From the NCBI GenBank assembly GCA_964463165.1, contig CAYXBK010000012.1, positions 83,531 through 147,530 on the forward strand: a DNA stretch of 64,000 nt, written 5' to 3'. The DNA is from UBA7236 sp964463165 (lineage in GTDB: Bacteria > Bacteroidota > Bacteroidia > Chitinophagales > BACL12). Shown here in pieces: positions 8,924 to 18,391 of this stretch; position 1 is the stretch's first letter; the number at the start of each line of letters is the position of its first letter. The translations under genes were made by a program, and so were the position numbers. The notes beneath the pieces were generated by a model. It saw only the letters and a list, made by a program, of their open reading frames with translations. It ran no database searches and had not been told where the DNA came from.

Positions 8924-9028
8924 ATGGGAGAAAAAAATAAATACTGGCTTAAATGGTATCTGCTCGTTGCGGTATTTCTGATTTTACAAATTATCATTTA
9001 TTATTTCATCACAAATCAATTTGAATGA
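8924..9028 (+). CDS. 34-residue single-pass membrane peptide coupled to the symporter
   Basis: This short frame begins ATGGGAGAAAAAAATAAA and encodes a basic aromatic N terminus (MGEKNKYWLKWY). One hydrophobic helix (LLVAVFLILQIIIYYFI) and a short polar tail follow. Its TGA overlaps the ATG of the symporter gene (ATGA at 9025-9028), a classical translational-coupling arrangement. Several SLC5/SSS transporters have small one- or two-helix partner proteins encoded immediately upstream, so this is plausibly a symporter accessory subunit. The peptide is too short for default gene callers. Confidence rests on composition and overlap, not on homology. Confidence 0.6.
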   Translation: MGEKNKYWLKWYLLVAVFLILQIIIYYFITNQFE

Positions 9029-10770
9029 ATTGGATTGATTGGATTGTGATGCTGGGCACATTGTTTTTTATTGCTGCTTACGGTATTTATAAAACACGCA
9101 ATACAAAAAATATTGAAACCTATCTGCACGATAATAATGAGCGCAAATGGTGGGAGATAGGCTTAGGCGTGATGGCAACACAGGCGAGTGCGATCACTTT
9201 TTTATCGGTACCGGGCCAGGCGTATGACGATGGCATGCGGTTTATTCAGTTTTATTTTGGTCTTCCGCTAGCCATGATTCTTATTTCTGTTTTTTTTATT
9301 CCGATATTTTACAAATTAAAAGTATATACAGCCTACGAATTTCTTGAAAACCGGTTTGATGCGAAAACAAGAACATTTACTGCCGCATTATTTTTAATTC
9401 AGCGGGCTTTTTCAACCGGCATCACAATTTATGCGCCTTCAATTATTCTTTCACAATTGCTTGGCTGGAATTTAAATTTTACGGTTTTATTTATCGGCAC
9501 AATTGTTACTCTCTATATTTTATCAGGTGGAACAAAAGCGGTGGCTGTTACCCATAAACAACAAATGCTTGTAATTTATGCAGGTATGTTCATTGCATTC
9601 GGATATTTAATTCACTATTTGAATTCTTATGCCGGTTTTGCCGATAGTCTGAAAATAGCAGGAAGTCTCGGAAAAATGAATCTGATCACAAACGGGCAAA
9701 GCGGAAGTGGTTTTGACTGGAGTGATAAATACAATTTAATTTCAGGTTTGGTTGGCGGATTGTTTTTGCAATTGAGTTATTTCGGAACCGATCAGAGCCA
9801 GGTTGGACGGTATCTGGGCGGTGAATCGGTAAAGGAGAGCAGATTGGGTTTATTATTTAACGGCCTGATGAAAATTCCCGTGCAGTTATTTATTTTATTA
9901 ACCGGCATACTCGTTTTTGTTTTTTATCAATTCAACAAACCTCCGGTTTATTTTAATGATGTTGCTTTGCAGAATGCCCAATCATCTTTATATGCCGATT
10001 CATTAAAAATAAAATCGGAAGCATATGCATCTGCAATGGAAATCAATACCGTAAATACGAAAATCCTGGCCGAAAAATTAAAACAGGGAAATGAAGGCGA
10101 AATTTCTTCTGCACAACAAAACTTACGGCAATCCTTTCAGAAAAGTGAAGCCGCCCGCAATGATGTAAATGCAGTTGTCCAAAAGGCAAATCCCGGAATT
10201 GATGATGATCACGATTATATTTTCATGTATTTTGTTATGCATTATTTACCGATCGGTCTTGTTGGATTATTGTTTGCCGTTATTTTCAGTGCGAGCATGA
10301 GTTCCACTTCGTCTGCACTGAATGGTTTGGCCGCAACTTTTGCCGTGGATATTTATAAACGGTATATTCATCCGCAGGCATCGGGTAAAACCTATCTCAA
10401 TGCAAGTAAATTATTTACATTTTTATTTGGTGCACTTGCAATCGGATTTGCGCTTGTATGCTCTTTGTTTGACAACCTGATCGAAGCGGTAAATATTATC
10501 GGAAGCTTAATTTACGGCACCATCCTCGGTATTTTTCTCACCGCATTTTTAATTAAACGTGTTGGCGGCAATGCGGTTTTTATTGCTGCAATTATCAGCG
10601 AAGCTGTTGTTTTATACATTGATTTCAGCGTGCGCTATCAGTGGAGCCTGCCCACTATTCACGTTGGGTATTTATGGTATAACGTAATTGGATGTTTACT
10701 GGTGATGATATTAAGTTTTTTATTCAGTATTTTCCAGACAAGAACCAAAACCGAACAATTTCTGCAATAA
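9025..10770 (+). CDS. Sodium:solute symporter (SSS/SLC5 family)
   Basis: This 581-residue protein has about 13 to 14 transmembrane helices. SSS signatures include GVMATQASAITFLSVPGQAY in helices 1-2, the segment FFGTDQSQVGRYL after helix 6 (here YFGTDQSQVGRYLGG), and FSASMSSTSSALNGLAATFA, which contributes to the sodium site. It uses a sodium gradient to import a solute; sugars, amino acids, sialic acid or carboxylates are all possible. A polar insertion of about 80 residues (roughly 305-385), rich in Ala, Gln and Lys, separates two late helices. Translation is probably coupled to the 34-residue peptide upstream. Confidence 0.88.
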   Translation: MNWIDWIVMLGTLFFIAAYGIYKTRNTKNIETYLHDNNERKWWEIGLGVMATQASAITFLSVPGQAYDDGMRFIQFYFGLPLAMILISVFFIPIFYKLKVYTAYEFLENRFDAKTRTFTAALFLIQRAFSTGITIYAPSIILSQLLGWNLNFTVLFIGTIVTLYILSGGTKAVAVTHKQQMLVIYAGMFIAFGYLIHYLNSYAGFADSLKIAGSLGKMNLITNGQSGSGFDWSDKYNLISGLVGGLFLQLSYFGTDQSQVGRYLGGESVKESRLGLLFNGLMKIPVQLFILLTGILVFVFYQFNKPPVYFNDVALQNAQSSLYADSLKIKSEAYASAMEINTVNTKILAEKLKQGNEGEISSAQQNLRQSFQKSEAARNDVNAVVQKANPGIDDDHDYIFMYFVMHYLPIGLVGLLFAVIFSASMSSTSSALNGLAATFAVDIYKRYIHPQASGKTYLNASKLFTFLFGALAIGFALVCSLFDNLIEAVNIIGSLIYGTILGIFLTAFLIKRVGGNAVFIAAIISEAVVLYIDFSVRYQWSLPTIHVGYLWYNVIGCLLVMILSFLFSIFQTRTKTEQFLQ

Positions 10771-10954
10771 ACACCTGCAGGAATTACCATTGGTTTAAAA
10801 TAAACCGCAAGCAGCAGCTCACCCTTTCTTTTTGATTCAATAACCCTTTAACCGAACTATCATGATGATCAGCGGTTTATAAATGTTAATAGTATGTTGA
10901 ATGCTGAGGTTTCCAAATCAGGGCCACGGCAGTATAATTGATTAATTTTACAGG

Positions 10955-11749
10955 ATGCAAAAATATCTCGACCTGCTTCAAAAAATTATTGATGAGGGAA
11001 ACCAGAAATCAGATCGCACAGGCACCGGTACGATCAGTATTTTCGGTTATCAGATGCGATTTGATCTGAAAGAGGGGTTTCCATTACTCACCACAAAAAA
11101 ACTGCATACAAAAAGTATTATTCACGAATTGCTATGGTTTCTATCCGGTGATACAAATATTCAGTACCTGAAAGAAAATGGCGTGCGTATTTGGGATGAA
11201 TGGGCTGATGAAAATGGAAATCTGGGTCCTGTTTACGGACATCAGTGGCGCAGCTGGCCGACACCGGACGGTAGAAAAATTGATCAGATCACAAATCTCA
11301 TCAATCAGATTAAAAGAAATCCGGATTCCAGAAGATTAATTGTAAGTGCATGGAATGTTGCAGATATTGATCAGATGGCATTACCACCCTGCCATTGTTT
11401 ATTCCAGTTTTATGTTGCAGATAATAAATTAAGTTGCCAATTATATCAGCGCAGTGCAGATACATTTTTGGGTGTGCCGTTTAATATTGCAAGCTATGCA
11501 TTATTGACTATGATGATTGCGCAGGTTTGTGATCTTGAACCCGGGGAATTTATTCATACATTCGGTGATGTGCATTTATACAACGATCATATCGAACAGG
11601 CAAAACTGCAATTGACCCGCAACCCGAGGCCTTTACCGCAAATGAAAATAAATCCGGCCGTGAAAAATATTTTTGGGTTTACAATCGATGATTTTGAATT
11701 ATTAAATTATGATCCGCATCCGCATATCAAAGCAAAAGTGAGTGTTTAA
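10955..11749 (+). CDS. thyA: Thymidylate synthase
   Basis: At 264 residues this is the standard length for bacterial ThyA. It methylates dUMP to dTMP using methylene-tetrahydrofolate and produces dihydrofolate. The active-site cysteine is C146 in LPPCHCLFQFYV. Other conserved blocks are RTGTGTISIFG at the phosphate-binding arginine, RRLIVSAWN, QLYQRSADTFLGVPFN and the C-terminal HPHIKAKVSV. The gene is followed by a heptamer array and then folA, which recycles the dihydrofolate product. The pair is a functional dTMP/folate module. Confidence 0.97.
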   Translation: MQKYLDLLQKIIDEGNQKSDRTGTGTISIFGYQMRFDLKEGFPLLTTKKLHTKSIIHELLWFLSGDTNIQYLKENGVRIWDEWADENGNLGPVYGHQWRSWPTPDGRKIDQITNLINQIKRNPDSRRLIVSAWNVADIDQMALPPCHCLFQFYVADNKLSCQLYQRSADTFLGVPFNIASYALLTMMIAQVCDLEPGEFIHTFGDVHLYNDHIEQAKLQLTRNPRPLPQMKINPAVKNIFGFTIDDFELLNYDPHPHIKAKVSV

Positions 11750-11779
11750 GATTTGCGAATTTCGGATTTTAATTTGCAA

Positions 11780-11835
11780 ACTGAAGACTGAAGACTGAGG
11801 ACTGTGGACTGTGGACTGAGGACTGAAGACTGTCG
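11780..11835. repeat. Heptamer array, ACTGAAG type, between thyA and folA
   Basis: Eight contiguous heptamers fit ACTGNNG (ACTGAAG twice, ACTGAGG, ACTGTGG twice, ACTGAGG, ACTGAAG, ACTGTCG). The array separates two functionally linked genes on the same strand. No clear inverted partner is seen. It lies 42 bases upstream of the folA start. Confidence 0.85.
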
Positions 11836-11876
11836 ACCGGACCAATACCTCCTGACCTAAATCAATTTGATTAAAA

Positions 11877-12380
11877 ATGAAAAAAACCATCTTCTCTATA
11901 ATTGTGGCGGTATCTGAAAATAATGTGATCGGATTAAAAGGAGATATGCCATGGAAAAAATTACCTGCTGATTTAAAACATTTCAAAGATAAAACAACAG
12001 GGCACTGGTGTATTCTCGGCAGAAAAACATATAATGCACTTGGAGATAAAGTTTTACCGGGACGAAAATTTATTATTGTTACGCGGGACAAAGATTTTAT
12101 TTCTGAAGACAGCATGGTAGTGCACTCCCTTGAAGCTGCCATCAGGCTGCCTGTATTGAAATTGGAAGAAGAGGTTTTTATTTTAGGTGGCGGCAATATT
12201 TACGAGCAGGCATTGTCATTTACAGATAGAATTTACCTCACGAAAATACATGCAATATTTGAAGGGGATACATATTTTCCTGTGCCGGGCGATGAATGGA
12301 AAATTGTGTCTGAAGATGTGCGGAAAAAGGATGCGAAAAATCCATACGACCATGATTTTTTGGTGTATGAGAGAAAGTAA
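11877..12380 (+). CDS. folA: Dihydrofolate reductase
   Basis: This 167-residue enzyme reduces dihydrofolate to tetrahydrofolate with NADPH. Family features are IVAVSENNVIGLKGDMPWKK at the N terminus (including the Met20-loop region and the substrate-binding acidic residue in the following helix), GRKTY, LPGRKFIIVTRD and EVFILGGGNIYEQAL. The C-terminal strand reads YDHDFLVYERK. The length and motif order match chromosomal FolA. Its position after thyA is a common arrangement. Confidence 0.95.
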   Translation: MKKTIFSIIVAVSENNVIGLKGDMPWKKLPADLKHFKDKTTGHWCILGRKTYNALGDKVLPGRKFIIVTRDKDFISEDSMVVHSLEAAIRLPVLKLEEEVFILGGGNIYEQALSFTDRIYLTKIHAIFEGDTYFPVPGDEWKIVSEDVRKKDAKNPYDHDFLVYERK

Positions 12381-12406
12381 ATATCTTCAACCCGTCAACA
12401 GGCAAC

Positions 12407-13648
12407 ATGAATAAACTCACAACGCAGAAACACTCTGCCTTTAATCTAACAGTTTTTGTAGCAGCACTTGGTTATTTCGTAGATATCTACGATCTCCAGT
12501 TATTTAATCTGATTGGCAAGAAAAGCCTGGGTGCGGAAGGGCTCGGTCTTTCACCCGAATTGGTCAATCATTATTTTGATGTTGTTTTATTCAACTGGCA
12601 AATGGCCGGCATGCTGATCGGCGGGATAATATGGGGGATACTCGGTGATTTAAAAGGAAGAAAATCCATTTTATTCGGAAGTATTCTTTTATACTCGCTT
12701 GCCAATATTGCGAATGGATTTGTAACAAACACCGATCAGTATATTGTTGTCCGGTTTATTGCGGGCTTAGGACTTGCCGGTGAATTGGGTGCCGCCATAA
12801 CGCTTGTTGCGGAGATCATGACAAAAGAAAATCGCGGGTATGGGACAATGCTCATTGTTACGGTTGGCGCACTCGGCGCAGTTGTCGCTTATTTTTTATC
12901 AAAAGAAGTGAGCTGGCAATGGAGTTATTTTATCGGCGGCGGTTTAGGTTTATTATTACTTGTGATGCGTATGACAACCTTCGAATCAGGCATGTTTGAC
13001 CAATTAAAAAAGCAGGAAGTATCGCGAGGGAATTTTTTGAGTCTTTTTACAAACCAAAAAAGATTCCTCACATTTTTAAAATGTATTTTAATCGGCGTTC
13101 CGGTTTGGTATTGTATAGGTGTGCTGATGAAATTTTCAGTTTCATTTGCAGCAACTATTGGTGTTGACGGGCCTGTTGAAGTGCCAAAAGCAATTATGTT
13201 ATCCTATATCGGATTATCAGTGGGCGATCTTGCCAGCGGATTTTTAAGTCAGATTTTTAAATCGAGAAAAAAAATTGTGATTGGTTATCTGATTACATCC
13301 ATGATCATTACTCTTATTTATTTATTCAGCAAAGATATTTCCGTAAATTATTTCTACACGCTTTGCTTTTTTGTAGGGTGTGCAACTGGCTACTGGGCGC
13401 TGTTTGTAACTATTGCATCCGAGCAATTCGGCACAAATATCCGGGCAACCGTCACTACAACAGTTCCGAATTTTGTAAGGGGATTTGTAATTCCTTTGAC
13501 ACTCGGATTTAATTTTCTGCAAGTTGGTGAAGGCGCTGTGAATGCAGCATTAATTATCGGCGCTGCAAGTTTTCTCCTTGCATTTATTTCCATCCTTACA
13601 GTAAAGGAAACATTTGCAAAGGATCTCAACTATATTGAAATGAGCTGA
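12407..13648 (+). CDS. Major facilitator superfamily transporter
   Basis: This 413-residue protein has 12 predicted transmembrane helices. The loop 2-3 motif GILGDLKGRKSILFGS matches the MFS G-D-x-x-G-R-R signature. A related sequence (GDLASGFLSQIFKSRKK) occurs in the second half, as expected for the internal duplication. An acidic residue in the first helix (YFVDIYDLQLFN) recalls the metabolite:H+ symporter and sugar-porter subfamilies, but the substrate is unknown. It starts 26 bases after folA and may share its transcript. Confidence 0.87.
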   Translation: MNKLTTQKHSAFNLTVFVAALGYFVDIYDLQLFNLIGKKSLGAEGLGLSPELVNHYFDVVLFNWQMAGMLIGGIIWGILGDLKGRKSILFGSILLYSLANIANGFVTNTDQYIVVRFIAGLGLAGELGAAITLVAEIMTKENRGYGTMLIVTVGALGAVVAYFLSKEVSWQWSYFIGGGLGLLLLVMRMTTFESGMFDQLKKQEVSRGNFLSLFTNQKRFLTFLKCILIGVPVWYCIGVLMKFSVSFAATIGVDGPVEVPKAIMLSYIGLSVGDLASGFLSQIFKSRKKIVIGYLITSMIITLIYLFSKDISVNYFYTLCFFVGCATGYWALFVTIASEQFGTNIRATVTTTVPNFVRGFVIPLTLGFNFLQVGEGAVNAALIIGAASFLLAFISILTVKETFAKDLNYIEMS

Positions 13649-13984
13649 CAGAATTTCCGTCAATGGAAATCCCGCCATTAAGCTGCTTCCTGCATTTGTT
13701 AGTCTGTCTGCATCACATGTTTATCAGTGATTCCTGAAGTTTTATCTAAAATTATATTTGTATTGCGATTTCAAAATGCGGTTCAATCCGGTTATAAAAA
13801 AAATTTATGAAACAAATCACACAAATTATTGCCTGAGGTTGTAGTTCGCAGAATAGTGAATTAAGTCGCATTTATTCCTCTGCTTTCCCTGGTTTCCATG
13901 ATTGATCTTGGTGTCGGCCGGCTTGAATTCATCCCCGGATTCAATGCTGGCGACAACCCGGATTTTATCTTATTCGGAGTAAGT
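13649..13984. other. 336-base intergenic stretch between convergent genes; possible gene remnant
   Basis: No intact gene is visible. A short frame at 13807 begins MKQITQIIA, hits TGA, then continues as GCSSQNSE in the same frame, loosely like a lipoprotein signal with a broken lipobox. Another frame is open from 13865 to 14008 and encodes two hydrophobic stretches around IPGFNAGDNPDF. It overlaps the 3' end of the response-regulator gene. Together these could be remnants of a decayed membrane or lipoprotein gene, but chance is not excluded. No heptamer array occurs here. Confidence 0.25.
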
Positions 13985-14731
13985 TTAATTCTGCTCGAGA
14001 ATTTTTAATACAGAATCTTTTTTGCGTTGTGAAACCGGAATATGAACACCATTTTCCAAAACAAGTGTGCCGCCATCCGTTTTATCGAATAATTTTATTT
14101 TAGAAGGATTCACAAGAAATGAATGGTGCGTTCTGAGGAAGCCGAGTGGTTCCAGTAATGTTTCATATTCTTTTAGATTTTTGGAGACGAGAATGGAGCT
14201 GTTGTCTTCCAAAACAAATTTTGTATAAATACCTTCTGCCTCGCAGTATAAAATTTCTTCCGTTTTTACAAAATAGGTTTTATTGATATCTTTTAAAACG
14301 ATTTTCCCGGGCTGCCCCGACCGCTGATTTAATTGCGAGATGAGCAATTCCATTTGTTTATGCTGGTCGTTGCGACGGTTCACAATTGCCTTTGCAACAC
14401 TGTTTTTCAGATCTTCGCCTGATATGGGTTTGAGCAAATAATCAACTGCATTTGTTTTAAATGCTTTTAAAGCATATTCCGAATAGGCGGTAGTGAAAAT
14501 AATTGCAAAATCATCGGCATCTATTTTTTCGAGAATATGAAATCCAAGCCCGTCTGAAAGTTGTATATCCAGGAATAGCAGATCGGGCGCAACTGCGTTG
14601 ATCAGTTCAATTGCTTTTGCAACACTGTCGGCTTCTCCAACCAGTTCAATTTCCGGGCAATTGAATGCGAGCTCCTGTTTCAGTGCCGAGCGGGCTTTTG
14701 ATTCATCGTCGATAATTATTGCTTTCAGCAT
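13985..14731 (-). CDS. LytTR-family response regulator
   Basis: A receiver domain (residues 1-120) precedes a LytTR DNA-binding domain (about 150-245). The receiver has the acidic pair in IIIDDE, the phospho-acceptor aspartate in DLLFLDIQL, a conserved threonine in FTTAYSEYA and lysine in DYLLKPI. LytTR features include KTEEILYCEAEGIYTKF and FLRTHHSFLVNPSKI. I use the ATG at 14731 because the receiver fold begins there; an ATG 27 bases upstream overlaps the kinase stop. It is the second gene of a two-component operon and is phosphorylated by the sensor encoded just upstream. Confidence 0.9.
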   Translation of the reverse strand: MLKAIIIDDESKARSALKQELAFNCPEIELVGEADSVAKAIELINAVAPDLLFLDIQLSDGLGFHILEKIDADDFAIIFTTAYSEYALKAFKTNAVDYLLKPISGEDLKNSVAKAIVNRRNDQHKQMELLISQLNQRSGQPGKIVLKDINKTYFVKTEEILYCEAEGIYTKFVLEDNSSILVSKNLKEYETLLEPLGFLRTHHSFLVNPSKIKLFDKTDGGTLVLENGVHIPVSQRKKDSVLKILEQN

Positions 14732-14751
14732 ATTTTTGAATGAGATCGAAA

Positions 14752-17646
14752 TTACCAAATTTTTGAATACGGCATGGAGATGATCACTCTTGTTCCTGCC
14801 GAATTATTTTCTGCATCAAACAAATCAATAATTTGAATTTTGAACAGATCAGCCTGATCTTTTTTGTTCAATGCTTTCATATATTCTGTAATAATCGCCG
14901 TAGCTTTTGATTTATGCTCCAGGTTTATTGATTTTTCAGATGCTGCCGTTCGCCCGATGCCATTGTCTGTGATTTCACATATAAGCATATCGCCTTCTTT
15001 TTTGAAGAATATATGGATATATCCCATTTCGGCTTTTGGTGAAATGCCGTGAATCAAAGCATTTTCAATGAAGGGTTGCAGCAACATGGAAGGAATATTG
15101 GTTTCTTCCGGATTAATTTCGTTCGAAACATTAATTGAATACAAGAATTTATTTTCGTACCGCATGCCGGCAAGTTCAAGATATAATTTAACAGATTCAA
15201 TTTCTGCATCAAGTGAAACAGCGTGTTTTGAATTTTCGAGTATTGTGCGCAGTAATTTTGAAAATTTTGAGATATAGTCATTCGCTTTCTTCACATCATT
15301 TTCTGCATAATATCCCTTTATGGTATTCAGTGCATTGAAAATAAAATGCGGATTCATTTGTTGCCTGAACGCCTGTTGCTCCAGTTCAGATAATTTTTTT
15401 TCAATTGCCACATTTTCCATCTCCAGCCGGATGGTTTTATTTTCCTGTTCATATTTTTTTCGGACAATGCGCAGACGCATGCGCCAAACTATTCCAATAA
15501 GCAGGGAAATCAATCCGAGTGTCAATAAACGGAACCAAAGCCGGCGCCAGAAGGGCGGTAAAATTTCGAAAGTGATGGATTGTGTATCACTCACGATGCC
15601 CGCTTTATTGATCGCCCGGATTTCAAAAGTATAGGTACCGGGAGAAAGTGATTTATAATGAATTGTTCTTTCTTTTGTAAGCTGCCATTCGGAGTCGTAT
15701 CCTTTTAGAAAATATTCATAATTTATTTGTGATCTGCTGAGATAAGAAATTCCGGAATAAGAAATCGTTACATCGTTTTCATCATAATTGAATTTTTTCT
15801 CTTCTGCACCCAGAATTGAAATTTCGTTGATCAGGATATCGGTGAATGATAAAATGGGTTTTACCTCAAAATTTGAAGTACTGTTGCGGTTAAAATAAAT
15901 CAAACCCGATTCCGTGGAAAGGTAAACACGGTTGCCGACCATATCAATATCGCCGATACGGCCTGTTTCGATTTTCAGTATATCGGTCATATTGCGGATA
16001 TGAAATCCGTTCTGATCATAATTTATTTTCACCAGCTCATTTCCGAATGCAGCCCAAAGAAAATTTTGTTCATCGGCATACAGTGCATTGCATTCGCTGT
16101 TCGGAACATTTGCATTTTTATCAAAAATTGAAAAAAGCACATCATCTTTAATTACGAGCATGCCGTTTAATGTCGCAACAAAAACGAAATTATGTACCGG
16201 GTCGAATGCGATATCCCGCACCGGGTAATTGAAGATCGGGTCTTTTTCACCAAATGCAAGTACTGCATCACGGTATTGAAATAAACCCTTTGAAGTTCCC
16301 AGCCAGACAGTGCCATTCTTTTCCTGCCTGATCACATTTGTTCTCGCATTAATTAATTCAAAATCTTTTCTTTTATATGCAAGATTGTTGATGATTTCCT
16401 CCAGGTGCATTTCGAATAAATCTTTCCGTAGTAAAATTGTATTATCTTGTCCCAGTAGAAAATTTCCATTTGCCTGTAAGAGCAAATCGTTACCATAAAT
16501 ATTTAATGCCCGCTGTTTTTTCCCATTTATCTGCAGAAGACTGCTTTTTGAAATGATATATGTGTCATCCCCAAAATGCCGGATATTGGTAATATTCAAT
16601 GTAGTTCCCGCAGGAAGGCGGTATTTTTCAATTGTTCCGTCAGGATGAATCAGCGCATAATAATCTTCCGACATGCCTACCCATAAATTGCCGAGACTAT
16701 CCTTTTCAATGCATGTGATATGGTCTTCAGGAAGTCCGTTTTTATGCGCATAATAATTCACGTCCAGCGAAGGGATAAGAAATACACCCGCTTCAAGAGT
16801 GGACACCCAGACATTTTCTTCAAAATCAAATTCGACGGAAGAAACAGAAAGATTATTAAGTATATGTCGCAAAGGTTGTGATCCATCGCGGTACCAGATA
16901 AATAAACCATTGCGTGTTCCGACAAAAATCTCGTTTTCATTTTTAATCCGGAGAAAAATAATTTCCTTGCTTTCATCCGGCAACTGAAGAACTTTATTGT
17001 AGACGGAATCATTTTGTACTTCATAGACTTCCCTGTTGGTTCCAAATAGTACGGCATCCTGCCAGGTATCTCCACGCACAGGTTTATAACTTGTATACAG
17101 TTTTTTGGTTACAAAATGAACCTGCCCGTTTTGATACCACATGAAATTATCCTGCCCCTTGAACATTAATTTAGTTACTTCATCTGTACTGCTGATTTTA
17201 TAATACACAAATTCTCTTGAACTGATATATAAATTCCCTGCATCATCTTCACATTCCGAAAGAATCATTTTGTTGAATTTCAGTTTTGCCAGCATTGCAT
17301 TGTTCGATGCATTATATATTTTTCCGTCTAAATAGAACGAAGGATTTCCATTTACAGATTGAAACCAGAGGCGGCCTTTTTTATCTTCATAAATCCGCAG
17401 GATTTCATTATCACCTAATCCGTCGGCGCTTGTATATTGATGGAAATTATAACCATCGTACTGATAAACTCCTGAGCTGGTGGCGATCCAGATAATTTCA
17501 TGGCGGTCTTTCAGAACAAAATAAATTGTGGAGGGCAAATTTGAACCTACCGGTGCGAATTGAATGGCCACAGGTTCCTGCGCAGAGGAGGTAACGGAGA
17601 AAAAAATACTAAACAGGAAAAAAAGCAGCGGCCGTATCACATTCAA
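14752..17646 (-). CDS. Sensor histidine kinase with Reg_prop beta-propeller sensor and LytS-type kinase domain
   Basis: This 964-residue protein has a signal peptide and a large periplasmic beta-propeller of Reg_prop repeats up to about residue 600 (for example GLPEDHITCIEKDSLGNLWVG). A Y_Y_Y domain follows (YEYFLKGYDSEWQ, SLSPGTYTFEIRAINK), then a transmembrane helix near residue 705. The His_kinase domain has its phospho-acceptor in QQMNPHFIFNALN at about residue 765, and the ATPase domain has FIENALIHG and DNGIGR. This is the LytS class that pairs with LytTR regulators. Reg_prop/Y_Y_Y sensors in Bacteroidota often detect glycans, which is an inference here. The response-regulator gene follows immediately. 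Confidence 0.92.
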   Translation of the reverse strand: MNVIRPLLFFLFSIFFSVTSSAQEPVAIQFAPVGSNLPSTIYFVLKDRHEIIWIATSSGVYQYDGYNFHQYTSADGLGDNEILRIYEDKKGRLWFQSVNGNPSFYLDGKIYNASNNAMLAKLKFNKMILSECEDDAGNLYISSREFVYYKISSTDEVTKLMFKGQDNFMWYQNGQVHFVTKKLYTSYKPVRGDTWQDAVLFGTNREVYEVQNDSVYNKVLQLPDESKEIIFLRIKNENEIFVGTRNGLFIWYRDGSQPLRHILNNLSVSSVEFDFEENVWVSTLEAGVFLIPSLDVNYYAHKNGLPEDHITCIEKDSLGNLWVGMSEDYYALIHPDGTIEKYRLPAGTTLNITNIRHFGDDTYIISKSSLLQINGKKQRALNIYGNDLLLQANGNFLLGQDNTILLRKDLFEMHLEEIINNLAYKRKDFELINARTNVIRQEKNGTVWLGTSKGLFQYRDAVLAFGEKDPIFNYPVRDIAFDPVHNFVFVATLNGMLVIKDDVLFSIFDKNANVPNSECNALYADEQNFLWAAFGNELVKINYDQNGFHIRNMTDILKIETGRIGDIDMVGNRVYLSTESGLIYFNRNSTSNFEVKPILSFTDILINEISILGAEEKKFNYDENDVTISYSGISYLSRSQINYEYFLKGYDSEWQLTKERTIHYKSLSPGTYTFEIRAINKAGIVSDTQSITFEILPPFWRRLWFRLLTLGLISLLIGIVWRMRLRIVRKKYEQENKTIRLEMENVAIEKKLSELEQQAFRQQMNPHFIFNALNTIKGYYAENDVKKANDYISKFSKLLRTILENSKHAVSLDAEIESVKLYLELAGMRYENKFLYSINVSNEINPEETNIPSMLLQPFIENALIHGISPKAEMGYIHIFFKKEGDMLICEITDNGIGRTAASEKSINLEHKSKATAIITEYMKALNKKDQADLFKIQIIDLFDAENNSAGTRVIISMPYSKIW

Positions 17647-17795
17647 ATATCAAAAAAATATGGAACCTGTGAAAGGTACATTAATAATTGCAATCAGGTT
17701 TTTAATATCTGAAATTTGCAGCATCTGAATATTTTTCAATTCTTCCGGGAAGTGCATGATGTAAAATACAAGATTCGAATTCAAAATAATACCTA

Positions 17796-18362
17796 TCACT
17801 TTGAATTAATAAATGACTTCCGCTTGTTATTTATTTCTTTCGCCTGGAGTAAATGTCGTTCTTCATGCGTTGTGATAATATCGAATGCTTTTTCAAGACG
17901 ATAAACGATTATCCTGTTGGCAGGAGAGGAGATGACTGTGTTTTTTGCAAGGAGATCATCGCAGGATCGAATTAATGCAATTAACTCCTGCTGATGTTTT
18001 TCAAAATCCTGCAAAATATTTTCCGGTATTTCACTTTGTGCGGGTTCCCAAATGGGAAATGTTTTGGTTTTTCTTTTTTGTTGGGGTTCAACGCCTTTTA
18101 AGACAAAGTTTCCGAAAAAATTTACCAGAAAAGGAAACCGGGCCATAAATGGTTTTTCATACTTTCCTGTATGTAACTGATCAATGATGGGGAAATATGT
18201 TGTATTGATGGTAATTAAATGGTGTAGTATCTGGCCAACACTCCATACCTTCGGTGCAGGCTTCCAGTTTAATTCTGCAATTTGTAAAGCACCGCATTCC
18301 GATTTGAAATCCTGCGTGATCCTTTTGAGTTGATTTTCCCAAACCTGTATTTTCGGATGCAT
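17796..18362 (-). CDS. DinB superfamily protein
   Basis: This 188-residue four-helix-bundle protein is of the DinB_2 type. Visible features are WKPAPKVWSVGQILHHLI near residues 33-50, which carries the first histidine of the predicted metal triad, and TTHEERHLLQAKEI near residues 163-176 with the later histidines. Members act as thiol-dependent metalloenzymes or stress proteins, and the role of this one is unknown. There is no signal peptide. It lies 29 bases downstream of the secreted protease gene on the same strand, so the two could be co-transcribed. Confidence 0.8.
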   Translation of the reverse strand: MHPKIQVWENQLKRITQDFKSECGALQIAELNWKPAPKVWSVGQILHHLITINTTYFPIIDQLHTGKYEKPFMARFPFLVNFFGNFVLKGVEPQQKRKTKTFPIWEPAQSEIPENILQDFEKHQQELIALIRSCDDLLAKNTVISSPANRIIVYRLEKAFDIITTHEERHLLQAKEINNKRKSFINSK

Positions 18363-18391
18363 TTAATTTTTTATTGGTGTGCCGAATTACA

